Shown here: positions 26,399 through 35,789 of the stretch, piece after piece
Layout of the letters: every line of letters begins with the position of its first letter
Numbering within the stretch: the stretch's first letter is position 1
NCBI RefSeq assembly: GCF_023100805.1
Contig: NZ_CP095855.1
Span: forward strand, 992,001 to 1,056,000
DNA: 64,000 nt
Source of the DNA: Chitinophaga filiformis
GTDB lineage: Bacteria; Bacteroidota; Bacteroidia; Chitinophagales; Chitinophagaceae
Reading direction: 5' to 3'
Made by a program: the position numbers and the translations under genes
Notes under the pieces: generated by a model
Seen by the model: only the letters and a program-made list of their open reading frames with translations
The model's database searches: none
Told to the model about the DNA's origin: nothing

Positions 26399-27017
26399 AG
26401 GCCGTTGGCTTCATATCCTTCCAGGCCCACAAATAACGACAGGCATATGTTCTGTAAGGCGACCATTTACCGGAGATCTTCAGCAGTTTTTCCCTGAAAG
26501 CTTTCTTATCTGTATTATCCAGTTTATAGATCTTAATCATCGCCTGCTGTAATCCCCAGTCGTCAATGGCAAAAACATCTTCCCTCCCCAGGTAGAACAT
26601 GAGCAGCATCTCTACCGTCCATCTGCCTACACCCTTGATCTGCGTGAGATATTTGATCACCTCTTCATCCGTCATTTTTTCCAGCTTCTTGTCTGTCAGC
26701 TGTTCTTCCACCGCAAACCGCGCCACATTGTGTACATAACTCACCTTCGCGTTCGACAGGCCAATAGCCCTTAAGGTAGGTGTTGGCGTATCCATGATCT
26801 GCCGGGGAGTAGGTTCCTTGCCATCATATAAGGCCAGGAAGCGTGCATAAATAACAGTGGCTACTTTCACGCTTAACTGCTGGCTCATAATTGACGCTAT
26901 CAGCCGCAAGGCAATATTCTTGCGCTTTGTGAGCGCGGGAAGAGGGGTACTCATTATCACCGCGAGCTTTTTGTCTTTACGCAGATGCACCAGGTGTTCT
27001 TCAGTGGATTGTTTCAT
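26397..27017 (-). CDS. DNA-3-methyladenine glycosylase II-like (HhH-GPD)
   Basis: 206 residues. It excises alkylated bases to start base-excision repair. The helix-hairpin-helix is IKGVGRWTVEMLLMF (~131-145), and the catalytic Asp follows in FAIDDWGLQ (~158). It lacks the N-terminal domain of E. coli AlkA and the FeS cysteines of Nth/MutY, so it belongs to the short AlkA/MagIII-like group. It is convergent with recA and is a third alkylation- or DNA-repair-related gene in this half of the window. Confidence 0.92.
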   Translation of the reverse strand: MKQSTEEHLVHLRKDKKLAVIMSTPLPALTKRKNIALRLIASIMSQQLSVKVATVIYARFLALYDGKEPTPRQIMDTPTPTLRAIGLSNAKVSYVHNVARFAVEEQLTDKKLEKMTDEEVIKYLTQIKGVGRWTVEMLLMFYLGREDVFAIDDWGLQQAMIKIYKLDNTDKKAFREKLLKISGKWSPYRTYACRYLWAWKDMKPTA

Positions 27018-27051
27018 GGATCACGATTAAAGAAATGAAACACTACGTGAT

Positions 27052-27108
27052 AAAAAAGGAATGCTCCTGATGAAGCAAGGTATAAAATTTTGCATCACCA
27101 GGAGCATT
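27052..27108 (-). terminator. Terminator of the M28 peptidase gene
   Basis: Stem AATGCTCCTG / CAGGAGCATT (27060-27069, 27099-27108) with inner pairing TGCAAAA/TTTTGCA-like. On the minus strand it exits into CCTTTTTTA. Confidence 0.85.
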
Positions 27109-27134
27109 ACTGAAAGCGCAAAGTTCCGAACTAT

Positions 27135-28127
27135 TTAGTACTCGAAAGGTTGCTTATAGATAACTTCAAGAATAGTTTGTCCTACTACCTGTAAAGTACG
27201 TTTATCAATCACCGTCATATTATCATTGGTGGTATGCCAGTGCGGTACAAAGTTACCGTTTGGCTGCAGTGCAATGATATCAAAGGTCGGAATGTTGGCG
27301 ATGGTATTAACATAGACGTGATCGTCAGTGATGCCGGCGCCGATATTCTCATAACGGAAGTAATCGGAATATCCCAGGCGGTTGGCTACGTCCCAGAACA
27401 TCTTCATCGGACCGTATGCATACTGCTGAGAACCGGCCTCCATATAGAATTGTGATGCGCGGCCGCCCACCATATCCAGCAGGATACCATAGTTGGCCTT
27501 ATAACCTCTTACGTGCGGATTTCTGGCCCAGTATTGTGTACCTAAACAAAAGCTGTTCTCTTCCTCACTCACGCCGTAATCCTCCACATCTGTCAGCAGG
27601 ATGTCGATACCTGCCTGCGGTTTCTGAGCATGCAGCTGGCGGGCTGTTTCCAGCAGTACGCCTACGCCGCTGGCGCCATCGTCTGCACCATCCAGTTGTT
27701 TTGTTTTATCGAAAGCGTCCTGGTCAGCATGCGGACGGGTGTCCCAGTGGGAAAGCAGCAGGATACGTTGCGTAGCGGCAGGATTGAAACTAGCAATGAT
27801 ATTGATGCAAGGCAGCGATACTTTCTTTGGACCGATCACCGTGGTATGCTGTACATAAACAGTATCTGCCAATGGTTTCAGTTGCTGGATCAGCCAGTCT
27901 GCACATTTTTTCTGCGCCGGCGTATTCGGAATACGGGGTCCGAAGCTTACCTGTTTGGCAGTATATGCATATGCGCTGTCTACTTCAAACACAGGTACTT
28001 TCACATTGGAAGCAGGCGTCTGCTGAGCATTATTATTAGCGTCTTCCTGTTGATTGGTTTTTGCCGGTTGCTGACAGGCGAGCGTGAATAATGCGAGGCC
28101 TGCAGCAATACTGAGTATTTTATACAT
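27135..28127 (-). CDS. M28-family zinc peptidase / glutaminyl-cyclase-like lipoprotein
   Basis: 330 residues from ATG 28127, chosen because it gives lipoprotein signal MYKILSIAAGLALFTLAC; ATG 28151 would add 8 residues. Zinc-ligand motifs: His-Asp in LLSHWDTRPHAD, Asp in DGADDGASGVG, Glu in TDVEDYG, and His in VPHWHTTND near the C-terminus. The overall pattern is closest to bacterial glutaminyl-peptide cyclotransferases, which form N-terminal pyroglutamate, though M28 aminopeptidase is possible. It is 31 bp downstream of cysS. Confidence 0.88.
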   Translation of the reverse strand: MYKILSIAAGLALFTLACQQPAKTNQQEDANNNAQQTPASNVKVPVFEVDSAYAYTAKQVSFGPRIPNTPAQKKCADWLIQQLKPLADTVYVQHTTVIGPKKVSLPCINIIASFNPAATQRILLLSHWDTRPHADQDAFDKTKQLDGADDGASGVGVLLETARQLHAQKPQAGIDILLTDVEDYGVSEEENSFCLGTQYWARNPHVRGYKANYGILLDMVGGRASQFYMEAGSQQYAYGPMKMFWDVANRLGYSDYFRYENIGAGITDDHVYVNTIANIPTFDIIALQPNGNFVPHWHTTNDNMTVIDKRTLQVVGQTILEVIYKQPFEY

Positions 28128-28158
28128 ATTAACAAGTGGCTGTTTGGTCATAACGGCT

Positions 28159-29661
28159 TTACTGTATGGAGTAGGTCATACTACCATCTTTTTCATCTTT
28201 CAGTTGTATACCTACAGCTAACAGCTGATTACGGATCTTGTCGGAGGCGGCATAGTCCTTACGGCCCTTCGCCTCTTTGCGCATTTCAATAAGCAGTTGT
28301 ATTACGCCATCCAGCTTACTGTTGTCAGTGTTTAACGTTTCCGGTTGCAGGCCCAGTATTTCGATGAGGAACGTGCTCCAGGTTTTCTGTAATAACAGGA
28401 AGGTGTCTTCGCTCAACTCATGCATTTTTACCTGTCCGCCTTTGATGGAATTGATCACAGGGGCCAGTTCAAATAAGTTGGCCAGTACTTTGGCCGTATT
28501 GAAGTCATCGTTGAGGAACTCATGGCATTCCTGGGACCAGTCGCGCACTTGTTTGTCCAGTTCTTCATTTACCGGCTGGCCGTTTGCCGGGGTATATGTG
28601 AGTTTCTGTAGTACTTCATAAGCAGACCATAAGCGATGTAATCCCTTCTCTGCCGCCTGCAGTGCTTCATTGGAAAAATCGAGCGTGCTGCGGTAATGTG
28701 TTTGTAATACGAAGAAGCGGATGGTCATCGGGCTATAACCTCTTTCCAGCAAATGATGGTTGCCGGTAAAGAGTTCCGTCAGCTTAATGGTATTGTTATA
28801 AGCCTTACCCATTTTACGGCCGTTAATGGTGATCATGTTATTATGCATCCAGTAACGGGCCATCAGTTCGCCATGGGCGATCTCACTTTGTGCAATTTCG
28901 CACTCATGGTGGGGGAATTGCAGGTCCATCCCTCCGCCGTGAATATCGAACTGTTTACCAAGATATTTGGCACTCATGGCAGAACATTCAATATGCCATC
29001 CCGGGAAGCCTTCGCCCCAGGGGCTTGGCCAGCGCATGATATGTTCAGGCGGGGCCTTTTTCCAGAGGGCAAAGTCCACATTATTTATCTTTTCATCCTG
29101 GTTTTCCAGTTCACGGTTGGATGTTTCCAGCATGTCTTCCAGTACACGTCCGCTCAGGATGCCGTACTCATGGCCTTCAGCATATTTCTTTACGTCAAAA
29201 TAGACAGAGCCATTCCTTTCATAGGCATAACCCTTTTCCATGATCGTTTTGATCATTTCTATCTGCTCGATAATATGACCGGTGGCAGTGGGCTCTATGC
29301 TTGGTTCCAGGCAGTTGAAACGGTGAAATGCCCAGTGGAACAGGTTGGTGTATTTCTGCACCAGTTCCATAGGCTCCATCTTTTCAAGCTGGGCGCGTTT
29401 GGCGATCTTATCTTCAGCCTCGCGGCCTTCTTCTTCAAAGTGACCGGCGTCTGTAATGTTCCTTACATAACGTACTTTATAACCGAGGAACTGAAGGTAC
29501 CGGTATACAACGTCAAATGTAATATATGGGCGGGCATGGCCCAGATGTGATTCTCCGGATACGGTAGGACCACACACATACATACCAACATGTCCGGGAT
29601 AGAGAGATGCGAATACTTCCTTTTGCCGATTTAGCGAATTGTATATTTTAAGCTCAGACAT
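28159..29661 (-). CDS. cysS: Cysteinyl-tRNA synthetase
   Basis: 500 residues. It charges tRNA-Cys. The class I HIGH motif appears as SHLGHARPY (~37), and zinc ligands are C30 in YVCGPTV, Cys in [10 protein letters not shown], and HHECE. The KMSKS loop reads KMGKAYNN, so the second Ser is Ala; the essential first Lys is kept. The catalytic domain is complete, with DALR-type and C-terminal regions ([13 protein letters not shown]). It starts the cysS-M28 unit; TATCTTTG lies ~50 nt upstream. Confidence 0.97.
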   Translation of the reverse strand: MSELKIYNSLNRQKEVFASLYPGHVGMYVCGPTVSGESHLGHARPYITFDVVYRYLQFLGYKVRYVRNITDAGHFEEEGREAEDKIAKRAQLEKMEPMELVQKYTNLFHWAFHRFNCLEPSIEPTATGHIIEQIEMIKTIMEKGYAYERNGSVYFDVKKYAEGHEYGILSGRVLEDMLETSNRELENQDEKINNVDFALWKKAPPEHIMRWPSPWGEGFPGWHIECSAMSAKYLGKQFDIHGGGMDLQFPHHECEIAQSEIAHGELMARYWMHNNMITINGRKMGKAYNNTIKLTELFTGNHHLLERGYSPMTIRFFVLQTHYRSTLDFSNEALQAAEKGLHRLWSAYEVLQKLTYTPANGQPVNEELDKQVRDWSQECHEFLNDDFNTAKVLANLFELAPVINSIKGGQVKMHELSEDTFLLLQKTWSTFLIEILGLQPETLNTDNSKLDGVIQLLIEMRKEAKGRKDYAASDKIRNQLLAVGIQLKDEKDGSMTYSIQ

Positions 29662-29711
29662 ATCAGATATTTTCAGATCGTGTAAGCTACGCTAGCTTTT
29701 GCGTAGGATTG

Positions 29712-29719
29712 CAAAGATA
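29712..29719 (-). promoter_or_regulatory. -7 element for cysS
   Basis: CAAAGATA on plus reads TATCTTTG on minus, predicting a leader of ~45 nt. No clear -33. Confidence 0.5.
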
Positions 29720-29740
29720 ATTATTGTTTCGTGAGTGGCA

Positions 29741-30856
29741 TTACCGCGCAGGACTAAGATTCGCGATCACGGGATAATGGTCGGAAAGGCCTGACTTGAT
29801 CATTCTGAAAGAATTGATCCTGAATGATTTATCAGCAAATATATAGTCTATTCTCAGGGTAGGGGCCAGGCCGGCATAGGTCCGGCCGATACCGCTGCCT
29901 TTTCTCAGGAAGGCATCCTGTAAGGGCCCCCGGATAGTGAAATAGGTGTAAGACGCCGGCGTATCATTGAAGTCCCCGCACACAATAACCGGGTAGGGGC
30001 TTGTCTTGATAAATGCAGCCACAATATCGGCCTGTCTGCTGCGGCCAACATAGGCATCACGCATTTTCTGAACAATATTGCGGGTAGCCACCAGGCCGGT
30101 ATCTTCCTGCTTTTTGATCTTTTCTATGGAGCGGTAATCTCTTTCATTGAAGCGGTAGGAGGCGAGGTGCATGTTGATAATGCGGAAAGTATCACTTTCC
30201 CGTACAATATCTGCATAGATCAGGCTTTCACTGAGAGGCCCCTTTGACAGTTTAACCTTGTCTGATTTTATGATGGGATAGCGGGAATAGATGATGGAGC
30301 CCCAGTGCTGCATACCATCCCGGTTGAAATCACTGGAAAAGAAACGGTAAGGTAGTTTCATTTCCCGGGAAATGTCTTCCCGGTTATTGAAGTCGTTCTT
30401 CTTTTCAGACGTATAAAAATCCTGTATACAGAGAAGATCCAGTTCCTGCTTCTTGATAAGGGCAAACATTGCTTCCCGGTTGTATTTGCTGTCCTTTTCA
30501 CGGTATAATCCAAACTGGGCCACATTATAGCTCATGATAGTCAGGCTGCCGGATGGACTGGAGAATTGCTTTCCTGCGGTGGGATAATTGAACGCAATAA
30601 AAGCGGAGATAGACTTCCATCCGATCAGTATCGGCAACATCGGTAAAAGGCAGTATTTAAAATCGAAAAGCAGCCAGCAGATAAAGAAGAGTATCAGGAT
30701 GAGTAACAACAGCGGAAAAAGCAGGGTGATAAAACTGATAGGCCACCATTGCTCTGGTGATACATAGGGAGCCAGGCAGGCCACCAAAAAAAGGAGCACG
30801 ACAATGGTGTTAACCGTTAAAAAGAAACCTTTTGTGAATAGCCTCAGAAATCTCAA
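29741..30856 (-). CDS. Membrane-anchored endonuclease/exonuclease/phosphatase (EEP) family protein
   Basis: 371 residues. Two or three transmembrane helices occupy residues ~10-95. They are followed by an EEP domain: MSYNVAQFG (~108), CIQDFY (metal-binding Glu replaced by Gln-Asp), INMHLASY, CGDFNDTP and a final GLSDHYPV (SDHxP) with the catalytic His. It could hydrolyse nucleic acids or phospholipids; the family does not fix this. Start is TTG at 30856, since a stop codon (TAG) lies six bases upstream in frame. Separated from the rhomboids by a terminator. Confidence 0.87.
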   Translation of the reverse strand: MRFLRLFTKGFFLTVNTIVVLLFLVACLAPYVSPEQWWPISFITLLFPLLLLILILFFICWLLFDFKYCLLPMLPILIGWKSISAFIAFNYPTAGKQFSSPSGSLTIMSYNVAQFGLYREKDSKYNREAMFALIKKQELDLLCIQDFYTSEKKNDFNNREDISREMKLPYRFFSSDFNRDGMQHWGSIIYSRYPIIKSDKVKLSKGPLSESLIYADIVRESDTFRIINMHLASYRFNERDYRSIEKIKKQEDTGLVATRNIVQKMRDAYVGRSRQADIVAAFIKTSPYPVIVCGDFNDTPASYTYFTIRGPLQDAFLRKGSGIGRTYAGLAPTLRIDYIFADKSFRINSFRMIKSGLSDHYPVIANLSPAR

Positions 30857-31080
30857 CTCCTATCGCATTTTTGCTTAAAGATAGGAGAAATGATGAATTC
30901 ATGCATTATAATGATAAGCCTGCCATAAGCGGAAAATGCTGAAACCCCTTCCAGGCATTACCTGAATACGCATTGAAACTTACAACAGATAATGTTGGGA
31001 TGTAGTTATTCATAGCGCAGGCGCCAAAAGCAAACGTCCTCACTCATGTCTTAGTGAGGGTATTAAAGAGCAAAAAAAGG

Positions 31081-31134
31081 GTAAAAGAAAAGCCCTCCGG
31101 ATGAACTGCGCTTCGCAGCATACCGGAGGGCTTT
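31081..31134 (-). terminator. Terminator of the rlmD-rhomboid operon
   Basis: 12-bp stem AAAGCCCTCCGG / CCGGAGGGCTTT (31089-31100, 31123-31134) topped by a second hairpin CTGCG/CGCAG. On the minus strand it exits into TTCTTTTAC. Confidence 0.9.
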
Positions 31135-31155
31135 GAATATTGAAATGTTGCTATG

Positions 31156-31908
31156 TTATTTCACAACATGCAGATGCGTTTTCGGGTGGAAAAGGTGTGT
31201 GATCTTGTGTAAAGTCCTGTTAAAGCCGGCGCCAAGATCATTGCCTTTTTTCCACTGCTGCATATAAAGCAATCCGGTTAAACCACCGCCGATCAGTGCC
31301 GGTACCATGGTCAGGTCATGACTATTTACAACATGTGTCCCGATGTTCACAAGCAGGAAGATAAGGGTAATGATCCAGAAGGGGATCGGGAGGTTTGGCA
31401 ACAATCTGTATCCGGGCGCCACGATGGTAGCGCCTACTGCCAGGGCCATGATGCAGGCGGAAGCCCCTGTTGTACTGGCAAATGACTGCAGCTCCCGGAA
31501 AGACGGAATGAACTGCATCCCCAGCAGATAAAATACAGCGCCTACGATCCCACTCAGGAGATACAGCGGAAGGATATGCTGACGACCAGCATGATTTTGC
31601 AGCATGGTGCCGAAGCAGGCCAGCCAGATCATGTTGCTGACAATCATCCAGAAACTGTTATGCACGAACATCGACGTGATCAATGACCAGGGATTGTGCA
31701 GTACGGTGCTAAAGCTGGCAGACAGCGTCAGGTGCGACAATACATCGTCGTAATAACGGGCCAGCGGATTGCCTTCCATGCGGTAAATGACTTCTGTGAA
31801 AAACAGCAGGACGAATACCGTGATATTTATCAGCAGCAGCTGGATCACCATATTCTTTTCTTCTCCCAGGGATAGGGGAGTGGTATTCCTTTCCTCAACG
31901 TGCATCAT
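31156..31908 (-). CDS. Rhomboid-like membrane protein, probably catalytically inactive
   Basis: 250 residues (ATG at 31908 or 31905), six or so transmembrane helices. The rhomboid layout is recognisable: a WSLITSMFVHNSFWMIVSN L1/TM2 region, and the serine loop GASACIM (intact rhomboids: GxSGxxxG). In the last helix ALIGGGLTGLLY stands where AHLGGxLxGxLY carries the catalytic His, so His is replaced by Leu. Loss of His together with the GASA motif predicts a pseudoprotease that may bind clients or its neighbour. It is 18 bp downstream of an intact rhomboid in the same operon. Confidence 0.85.
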   Translation of the reverse strand: MMHVEERNTTPLSLGEEKNMVIQLLLINITVFVLLFFTEVIYRMEGNPLARYYDDVLSHLTLSASFSTVLHNPWSLITSMFVHNSFWMIVSNMIWLACFGTMLQNHAGRQHILPLYLLSGIVGAVFYLLGMQFIPSFRELQSFASTTGASACIMALAVGATIVAPGYRLLPNLPIPFWIITLIFLLVNIGTHVVNSHDLTMVPALIGGGLTGLLYMQQWKKGNDLGAGFNRTLHKITHLFHPKTHLHVVK

Positions 31909-31926
31909 GTCACAAGATCTTTTATG

Positions 31927-32757
31927 TTAATAAAAATGCCGGCGGTTATGCCTGTTCCATATCCTGAGGAGGATATAGCTAAAGAGCACACCACCAAGGT
32001 GGGCAAAGTGGGCCACATTGTCTCCGGCTGAATTCTGAATACCGGAATACAGTTCCAGGAGGATGAGGATCCCTACAAAGTATTTTGCCTTTAAAGGGAA
32101 CAGGAAGTAAAGGTAAATGAGATTATTCGGAAACAGGTAACCAAATGCGAACAGCAGTCCGAATACCGCACCGGAAGCGCCAAGGGTAGCACTATCAGGA
32201 TAGTCCTGGGCGAACTGGCTGATGAACGTTTTGGTATCGTTAATAACACCTGGATCGTTCGGGAACTGGTAGAATATAGTCTTTATGCCTTCGACCCGGA
32301 ATCTGCCTGCGTCGAGGTCATAGCGGCTGTCCAGCAGCCTGAAATTGGCGATGGAAGGATCGCTTAGGAATGCCTTGGCATCGTGGGCCAGCCTCACGTT
32401 TTCGTAGGTCAGCACACCCATGTGGCAAAGCGCCGCTCCCAGGCCGCAGACCATGTAAAAGATCAGGAAGCGTTTTGGCCCCCAGATGTTTTCCAGGGTG
32501 GCGCCAAACATCCAGAGGGTAAACATGTTCATGAACAGGTGCCCCAGGGTGGCGTGCATGAAGAGGTGGGTAATGAACTGGTGAGGCCTGAAGAGATCGG
32601 ACCCCCAGTAGTGCAACGCGAAAATATCGTCAATCTTATTATTCCCGATGCTGCTCCCCAGTGTGTTCTGCGCAAGGAACACCAAACCATTGATGATCAG
32701 TAGGTTTTTGATCACCGTAGGGAGTATTTCAAATCTGCCGGGCCTGAACTCGCTCAT
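31927..32757 (-). CDS. Rhomboid-family intramembrane serine protease
   Basis: 276 residues, six to seven transmembrane helices. The catalytic Ser is in GASGAVFGLL (~196-205), His in AHFAHLGGVLF near the C-terminus, and the L1 WR-equivalent region is ITHLFMHATLGHLFMNMFTLW (HxxxN). It should cleave membrane-protein substrates within or near their transmembrane helices. A ~60-residue insertion between TM3 and TM4 (about residues 130-190) is longer than in GlpG. It lies between rlmD (13 bp) and the degenerate rhomboid (18 bp). Confidence 0.93.
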   Translation of the reverse strand: MSEFRPGRFEILPTVIKNLLIINGLVFLAQNTLGSSIGNNKIDDIFALHYWGSDLFRPHQFITHLFMHATLGHLFMNMFTLWMFGATLENIWGPKRFLIFYMVCGLGAALCHMGVLTYENVRLAHDAKAFLSDPSIANFRLLDSRYDLDAGRFRVEGIKTIFYQFPNDPGVINDTKTFISQFAQDYPDSATLGASGAVFGLLFAFGYLFPNNLIYLYFLFPLKAKYFVGILILLELYSGIQNSAGDNVAHFAHLGGVLFSYILLRIWNRHNRRHFY

Positions 32758-32770
32758 TTCTCCTTATTCT

Positions 32771-34183
32771 TTAATGATTAATTCTTTTCTCAAGTAACAC
32801 TACGTTTTCGATATGGTGAGTATGTGGGAACATATCCACCGGTTGTATCCTTTTGACACTGTACATAGCGTCCAGTAACGCCAGGTCCCTGGCCTGTGTA
32901 GCAGGGTTACAACTTACATATACTATGCGGGGAGCAGCAATTTCGAGTAGCTTGTTCACCAGTTTCTCGTGCATACCGGCCCTCGGAGGGTCAGTGATCA
33001 CTACATCCGGTTGCCCGTGTTGGGCAAAGAAAGCGTCATTGCAAATATCCACTACATCTCCGGCAAAGAATTGTGCATTGTTCACGTTGTTGCGGGCGGC
33101 ATTTTCAACGGCGTCGTCAATGGCCTCTTTTATCAACTCTATACCGACCACCTTGCCGGCCTGCCGGGACACAAAAATACCAATACTGCCTGTACCACAA
33201 TAGAGATCGTAAACAATTTCTGTTCCTGTTAATCCGGCGAACTCTCTCGTTACCTGATACAAGGCTTCTCCCTGATAAGTATTGGTCTGGAAAAAGGATT
33301 TAGGACCTATTTTAAAAGTAAAATCCTCCAGTTTCTCTTCCACATAGCCCTTTCCGAAGTATACCTTTGGCTCCAGGTCGAAAATAGTATCGTTCAGCTT
33401 GGGATTGATCGTGTACAACACCGACGTAATGCCGGGAACAGTTGCCAGCAGATGATCCAGCAGGGCCTCCCTGTCCTTTTTGTTCTCGTGATGGATCACG
33501 AGATTGACCATTACTTCACCGGTGGTACAGATCCTGATCACCAGGTTACGGAGCCATCCCTCCTTGGCCCGGATGTCGTAAAAGGACAGCTGGTTGGCCA
33601 GTGCATACGCCCGGATGGTGTTCCGGATCGCATTGACCGGTTCTGCCTGCAGGTAGCAGGTGTTAATGTCCAGCACCTTGTCGAATAGCTTCGGTACATG
33701 GAAGCCCAGGGCATTTCGTTGTGGAATGCTGCCGTCTTCATTCAGTTCCTCTGCCGGGAGGTATGCTTTATTGCTGAAAGTAAATTCAAGTTTATTGCGG
33801 TAATGGGTGGTATGCCTGGACCCCAGAATGGGTTGCATGGGGGGCAGTTCCAGTTTACCGATGCGCTGGAGGTTGTCGGCCACCTGCTGCTGTTTGTATT
33901 CGAGCTGCAGGGAATAAGGCAGCATCTGCCATTTGCAGCCGCCGCAGTTGCCAAAATGTTCACAGAAAGGATCAACACGGTTAGATGCCTGGGAATGGAA
34001 ACGGATGGCCTTACCTTCTGCCCAGTCTTTTTTGTTCTTACCGAGACGGACGTCCACCACATCGCCAGGTACAACGCCGCCTTCAATGAATATCACTTTG
34101 CCATCTATCCTGGCCAATGCTTTCCCTTCTGCCGCATAAGCGCTTACAGGGACTTTTTCAAGAATAACATTTTTTTTCCTCAC
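32771..34183 (-). CDS. rlmD: 23S rRNA (uracil-C5)-methyltransferase RlmD/RumA family
   Basis: 470 residues. An N-terminal TRAM domain is followed by the [4Fe-4S] cysteines CEHFGNCGGC (with a further Cys in NTCYLQ). The SAM-binding methyltransferase core has YDLYCGTGSIGIF, ITDPPRAGM and catalytic Cys in YVSCNPAT. It methylates uridine at C5 in rRNA, most likely U1939, though RlmCD-type specificity cannot be excluded. The start is GTG at 34183 with TACCTTTG only 5 nt upstream, implying an almost leaderless mRNA. It is the first gene of the rlmD-rhomboid-rhomboid operon. Confidence 0.93.
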   Translation of the reverse strand: MRKKNVILEKVPVSAYAAEGKALARIDGKVIFIEGGVVPGDVVDVRLGKNKKDWAEGKAIRFHSQASNRVDPFCEHFGNCGGCKWQMLPYSLQLEYKQQQVADNLQRIGKLELPPMQPILGSRHTTHYRNKLEFTFSNKAYLPAEELNEDGSIPQRNALGFHVPKLFDKVLDINTCYLQAEPVNAIRNTIRAYALANQLSFYDIRAKEGWLRNLVIRICTTGEVMVNLVIHHENKKDREALLDHLLATVPGITSVLYTINPKLNDTIFDLEPKVYFGKGYVEEKLEDFTFKIGPKSFFQTNTYQGEALYQVTREFAGLTGTEIVYDLYCGTGSIGIFVSRQAGKVVGIELIKEAIDDAVENAARNNVNNAQFFAGDVVDICNDAFFAQHGQPDVVITDPPRAGMHEKLVNKLLEIAAPRIVYVSCNPATQARDLALLDAMYSVKRIQPVDMFPHTHHIENVVLLEKRINH

Positions 34184-34188
34184 GGGTG

Positions 34189-34196
34189 CAAAGGTA
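34189..34196 (-). promoter_or_regulatory. -7 element adjacent to the rlmD start
   Basis: CAAAGGTA on plus reads TACCTTTG on minus. It ends 5 nt before the GTG start. Confidence 0.6.
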
Positions 34197-34265
34197 GGAT
34201 TTTAGCTGATCACTGATTTTGTGAAATTGCCTTTTCCTTGCTACTTTTACACTAACCGATATCCT

Positions 34266-35672
34266 ATGCGTAAACTTATGATATTACTCGCCTGCATTTT
34301 CTGCCACTGGCAGTTACAGGCGCAGGGCTACCAGCTTACTTTCCAGTTAAAACAGTATACCGGCGGACAACTATGCCTGGCTCATTATATGGGGAAAAGC
34401 TTTTACATGGCCGATTCCGCCCAGATCAATGCGCAGGGTGTTGCGGTTATGAAGAACAAGGAAGCATTGCCAGGAGGTATCTACATCGTTTTGCTTCCCG
34501 GCAGGCAACGCTATTTTGAGATGCTGCTCGATAACAAGGACCAGCAATTCTCTGTTAGCATAGACACCACAGACCTGATCAATAAGACCGTTTTTAAAAC
34601 GTCCAAAGAGAACGAGATCTTCCAGTCATATAATAAGTTCCTGTCAAAGGAAATAGCGCCACAGGACCGGCAGCTCAATGCCATGCTGGCCAAACATACG
34701 GCGGCAGACAGTGCTGCGGCGAAATCCCTGCAACAGGAACTGGGCAAAAAACTTCAGGACTTCCGTAACCATATTGTGGCGGAACACCCGAAAAGCCTGC
34801 TCACCAGCATCTTCAGGGCCATGAAAGATCCTGAAGTGCCACCTACCCCTCCCGGCGAAGATTCTACTTTTGGTTACCGCTATTACAAGGCGCATTACTG
34901 GGATAGCGTAAACCTGACAGACGGCAGGCTGGTAAGAACCGATATTATCGAGAAGAAACTGAACAGGTACTTCACACAGCTGGTGGCAATGGACCCCGAT
35001 TCCATTATCGCCGAAGCAGACAATATTGTTGCGAAGACCAGAAAAGATAAAGAGATGTTCAAGTTCGTAGTATGGTGGCTGACCTATACCTACGAGACTT
35101 CCAAGTACATGGGTATGGATGCCGTATTCGTGCATATGGTGGAAAAATACTACGTATCGGGTGAGGCTTACTGGCTGAAGGATGATCAATTGAACAAGAT
35201 CATCTCCAGGGCTTATTCCATGGCGCCTAACCTCATCGGGCAACAAGCCCCGCCACTGGAAGTAAAAGATTCTTCATTGAAACCCGTATCCCTCTATACC
35301 ACAAAAGCAAAATATACGATCCTCGTTTTCTGGGACCCTACCTGTGGCCACTGCAAGATAGAAGTACCCAGACTGGACTCCGCCTTTAACGCCAGCTGGA
35401 AGAACAAAGGAGTAGCCCTCATCGGCTTTAAAACGGAAGGCACCAAAGACGAATGGCAGTCTTTCATCAAAGAACATAAGCTCAATGGATGGATCCATGC
35501 ATGGGACCCGGACGCCCAGAGCAATTACCGCCGTTTGTACGATGTATACAGCACTCCTGTGGTGTATTTGCTGGACGAAAAAAAGAAGATCCTGGCCAAA
35601 AGACTGGGCGTTGAACAGCTCAGCGATTTCCTTGAAAAAATGGACACAAAGGATGGCACAGTCCGCAAATAA
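34266..35672 (+). CDS. Secreted thioredoxin-fold protein (TlpA/ResA-like) with DUF4369/DUF5106-type front half
   Basis: 468 residues from ATG 34266, which begins a signal peptide (MRKLMILLACIFCHWQLQAQ). The first ~100 residues are a beta-rich DUF4369-like domain, and the middle is mostly helical. From ~330 there is a thioredoxin domain with redox motif CGHC in WDPTCGHCKIE (~357) and cis-Pro in YSTPVVYLLD. It probably reduces or isomerises disulfides in the periplasm. Divergent from rlmD, with starts ~80 bp apart, so the promoters share this gap. Confidence 0.88.
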   Translation: MRKLMILLACIFCHWQLQAQGYQLTFQLKQYTGGQLCLAHYMGKSFYMADSAQINAQGVAVMKNKEALPGGIYIVLLPGRQRYFEMLLDNKDQQFSVSIDTTDLINKTVFKTSKENEIFQSYNKFLSKEIAPQDRQLNAMLAKHTAADSAAAKSLQQELGKKLQDFRNHIVAEHPKSLLTSIFRAMKDPEVPPTPPGEDSTFGYRYYKAHYWDSVNLTDGRLVRTDIIEKKLNRYFTQLVAMDPDSIIAEADNIVAKTRKDKEMFKFVVWWLTYTYETSKYMGMDAVFVHMVEKYYVSGEAYWLKDDQLNKIISRAYSMAPNLIGQQAPPLEVKDSSLKPVSLYTTKAKYTILVFWDPTCGHCKIEVPRLDSAFNASWKNKGVALIGFKTEGTKDEWQSFIKEHKLNGWIHAWDPDAQSNYRRLYDVYSTPVVYLLDEKKKILAKRLGVEQLSDFLEKMDTKDGTVRK

Positions 35673-35721
35673 TCAGATATAATAATTATTTCCCATTGTA
35701 ATTCACTTGTTTGCAGTCAGA

Positions 35722-35729
35722 TAAGTTTG
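35722..35729 (+). promoter_or_regulatory. Candidate -7 element for the first barrel gene
   Basis: TAAGTTTG, a TAnnTTTG match ~60 nt before ATG 35790; TTTG motifs upstream are not at ideal spacing. Confidence 0.35.
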
Positions 35730-35789
35730 CTGTGGGTGCCTTTGGCATAGTCTTTGGAATTTCGATGTTGTAATCAAATTGTTAAGATT

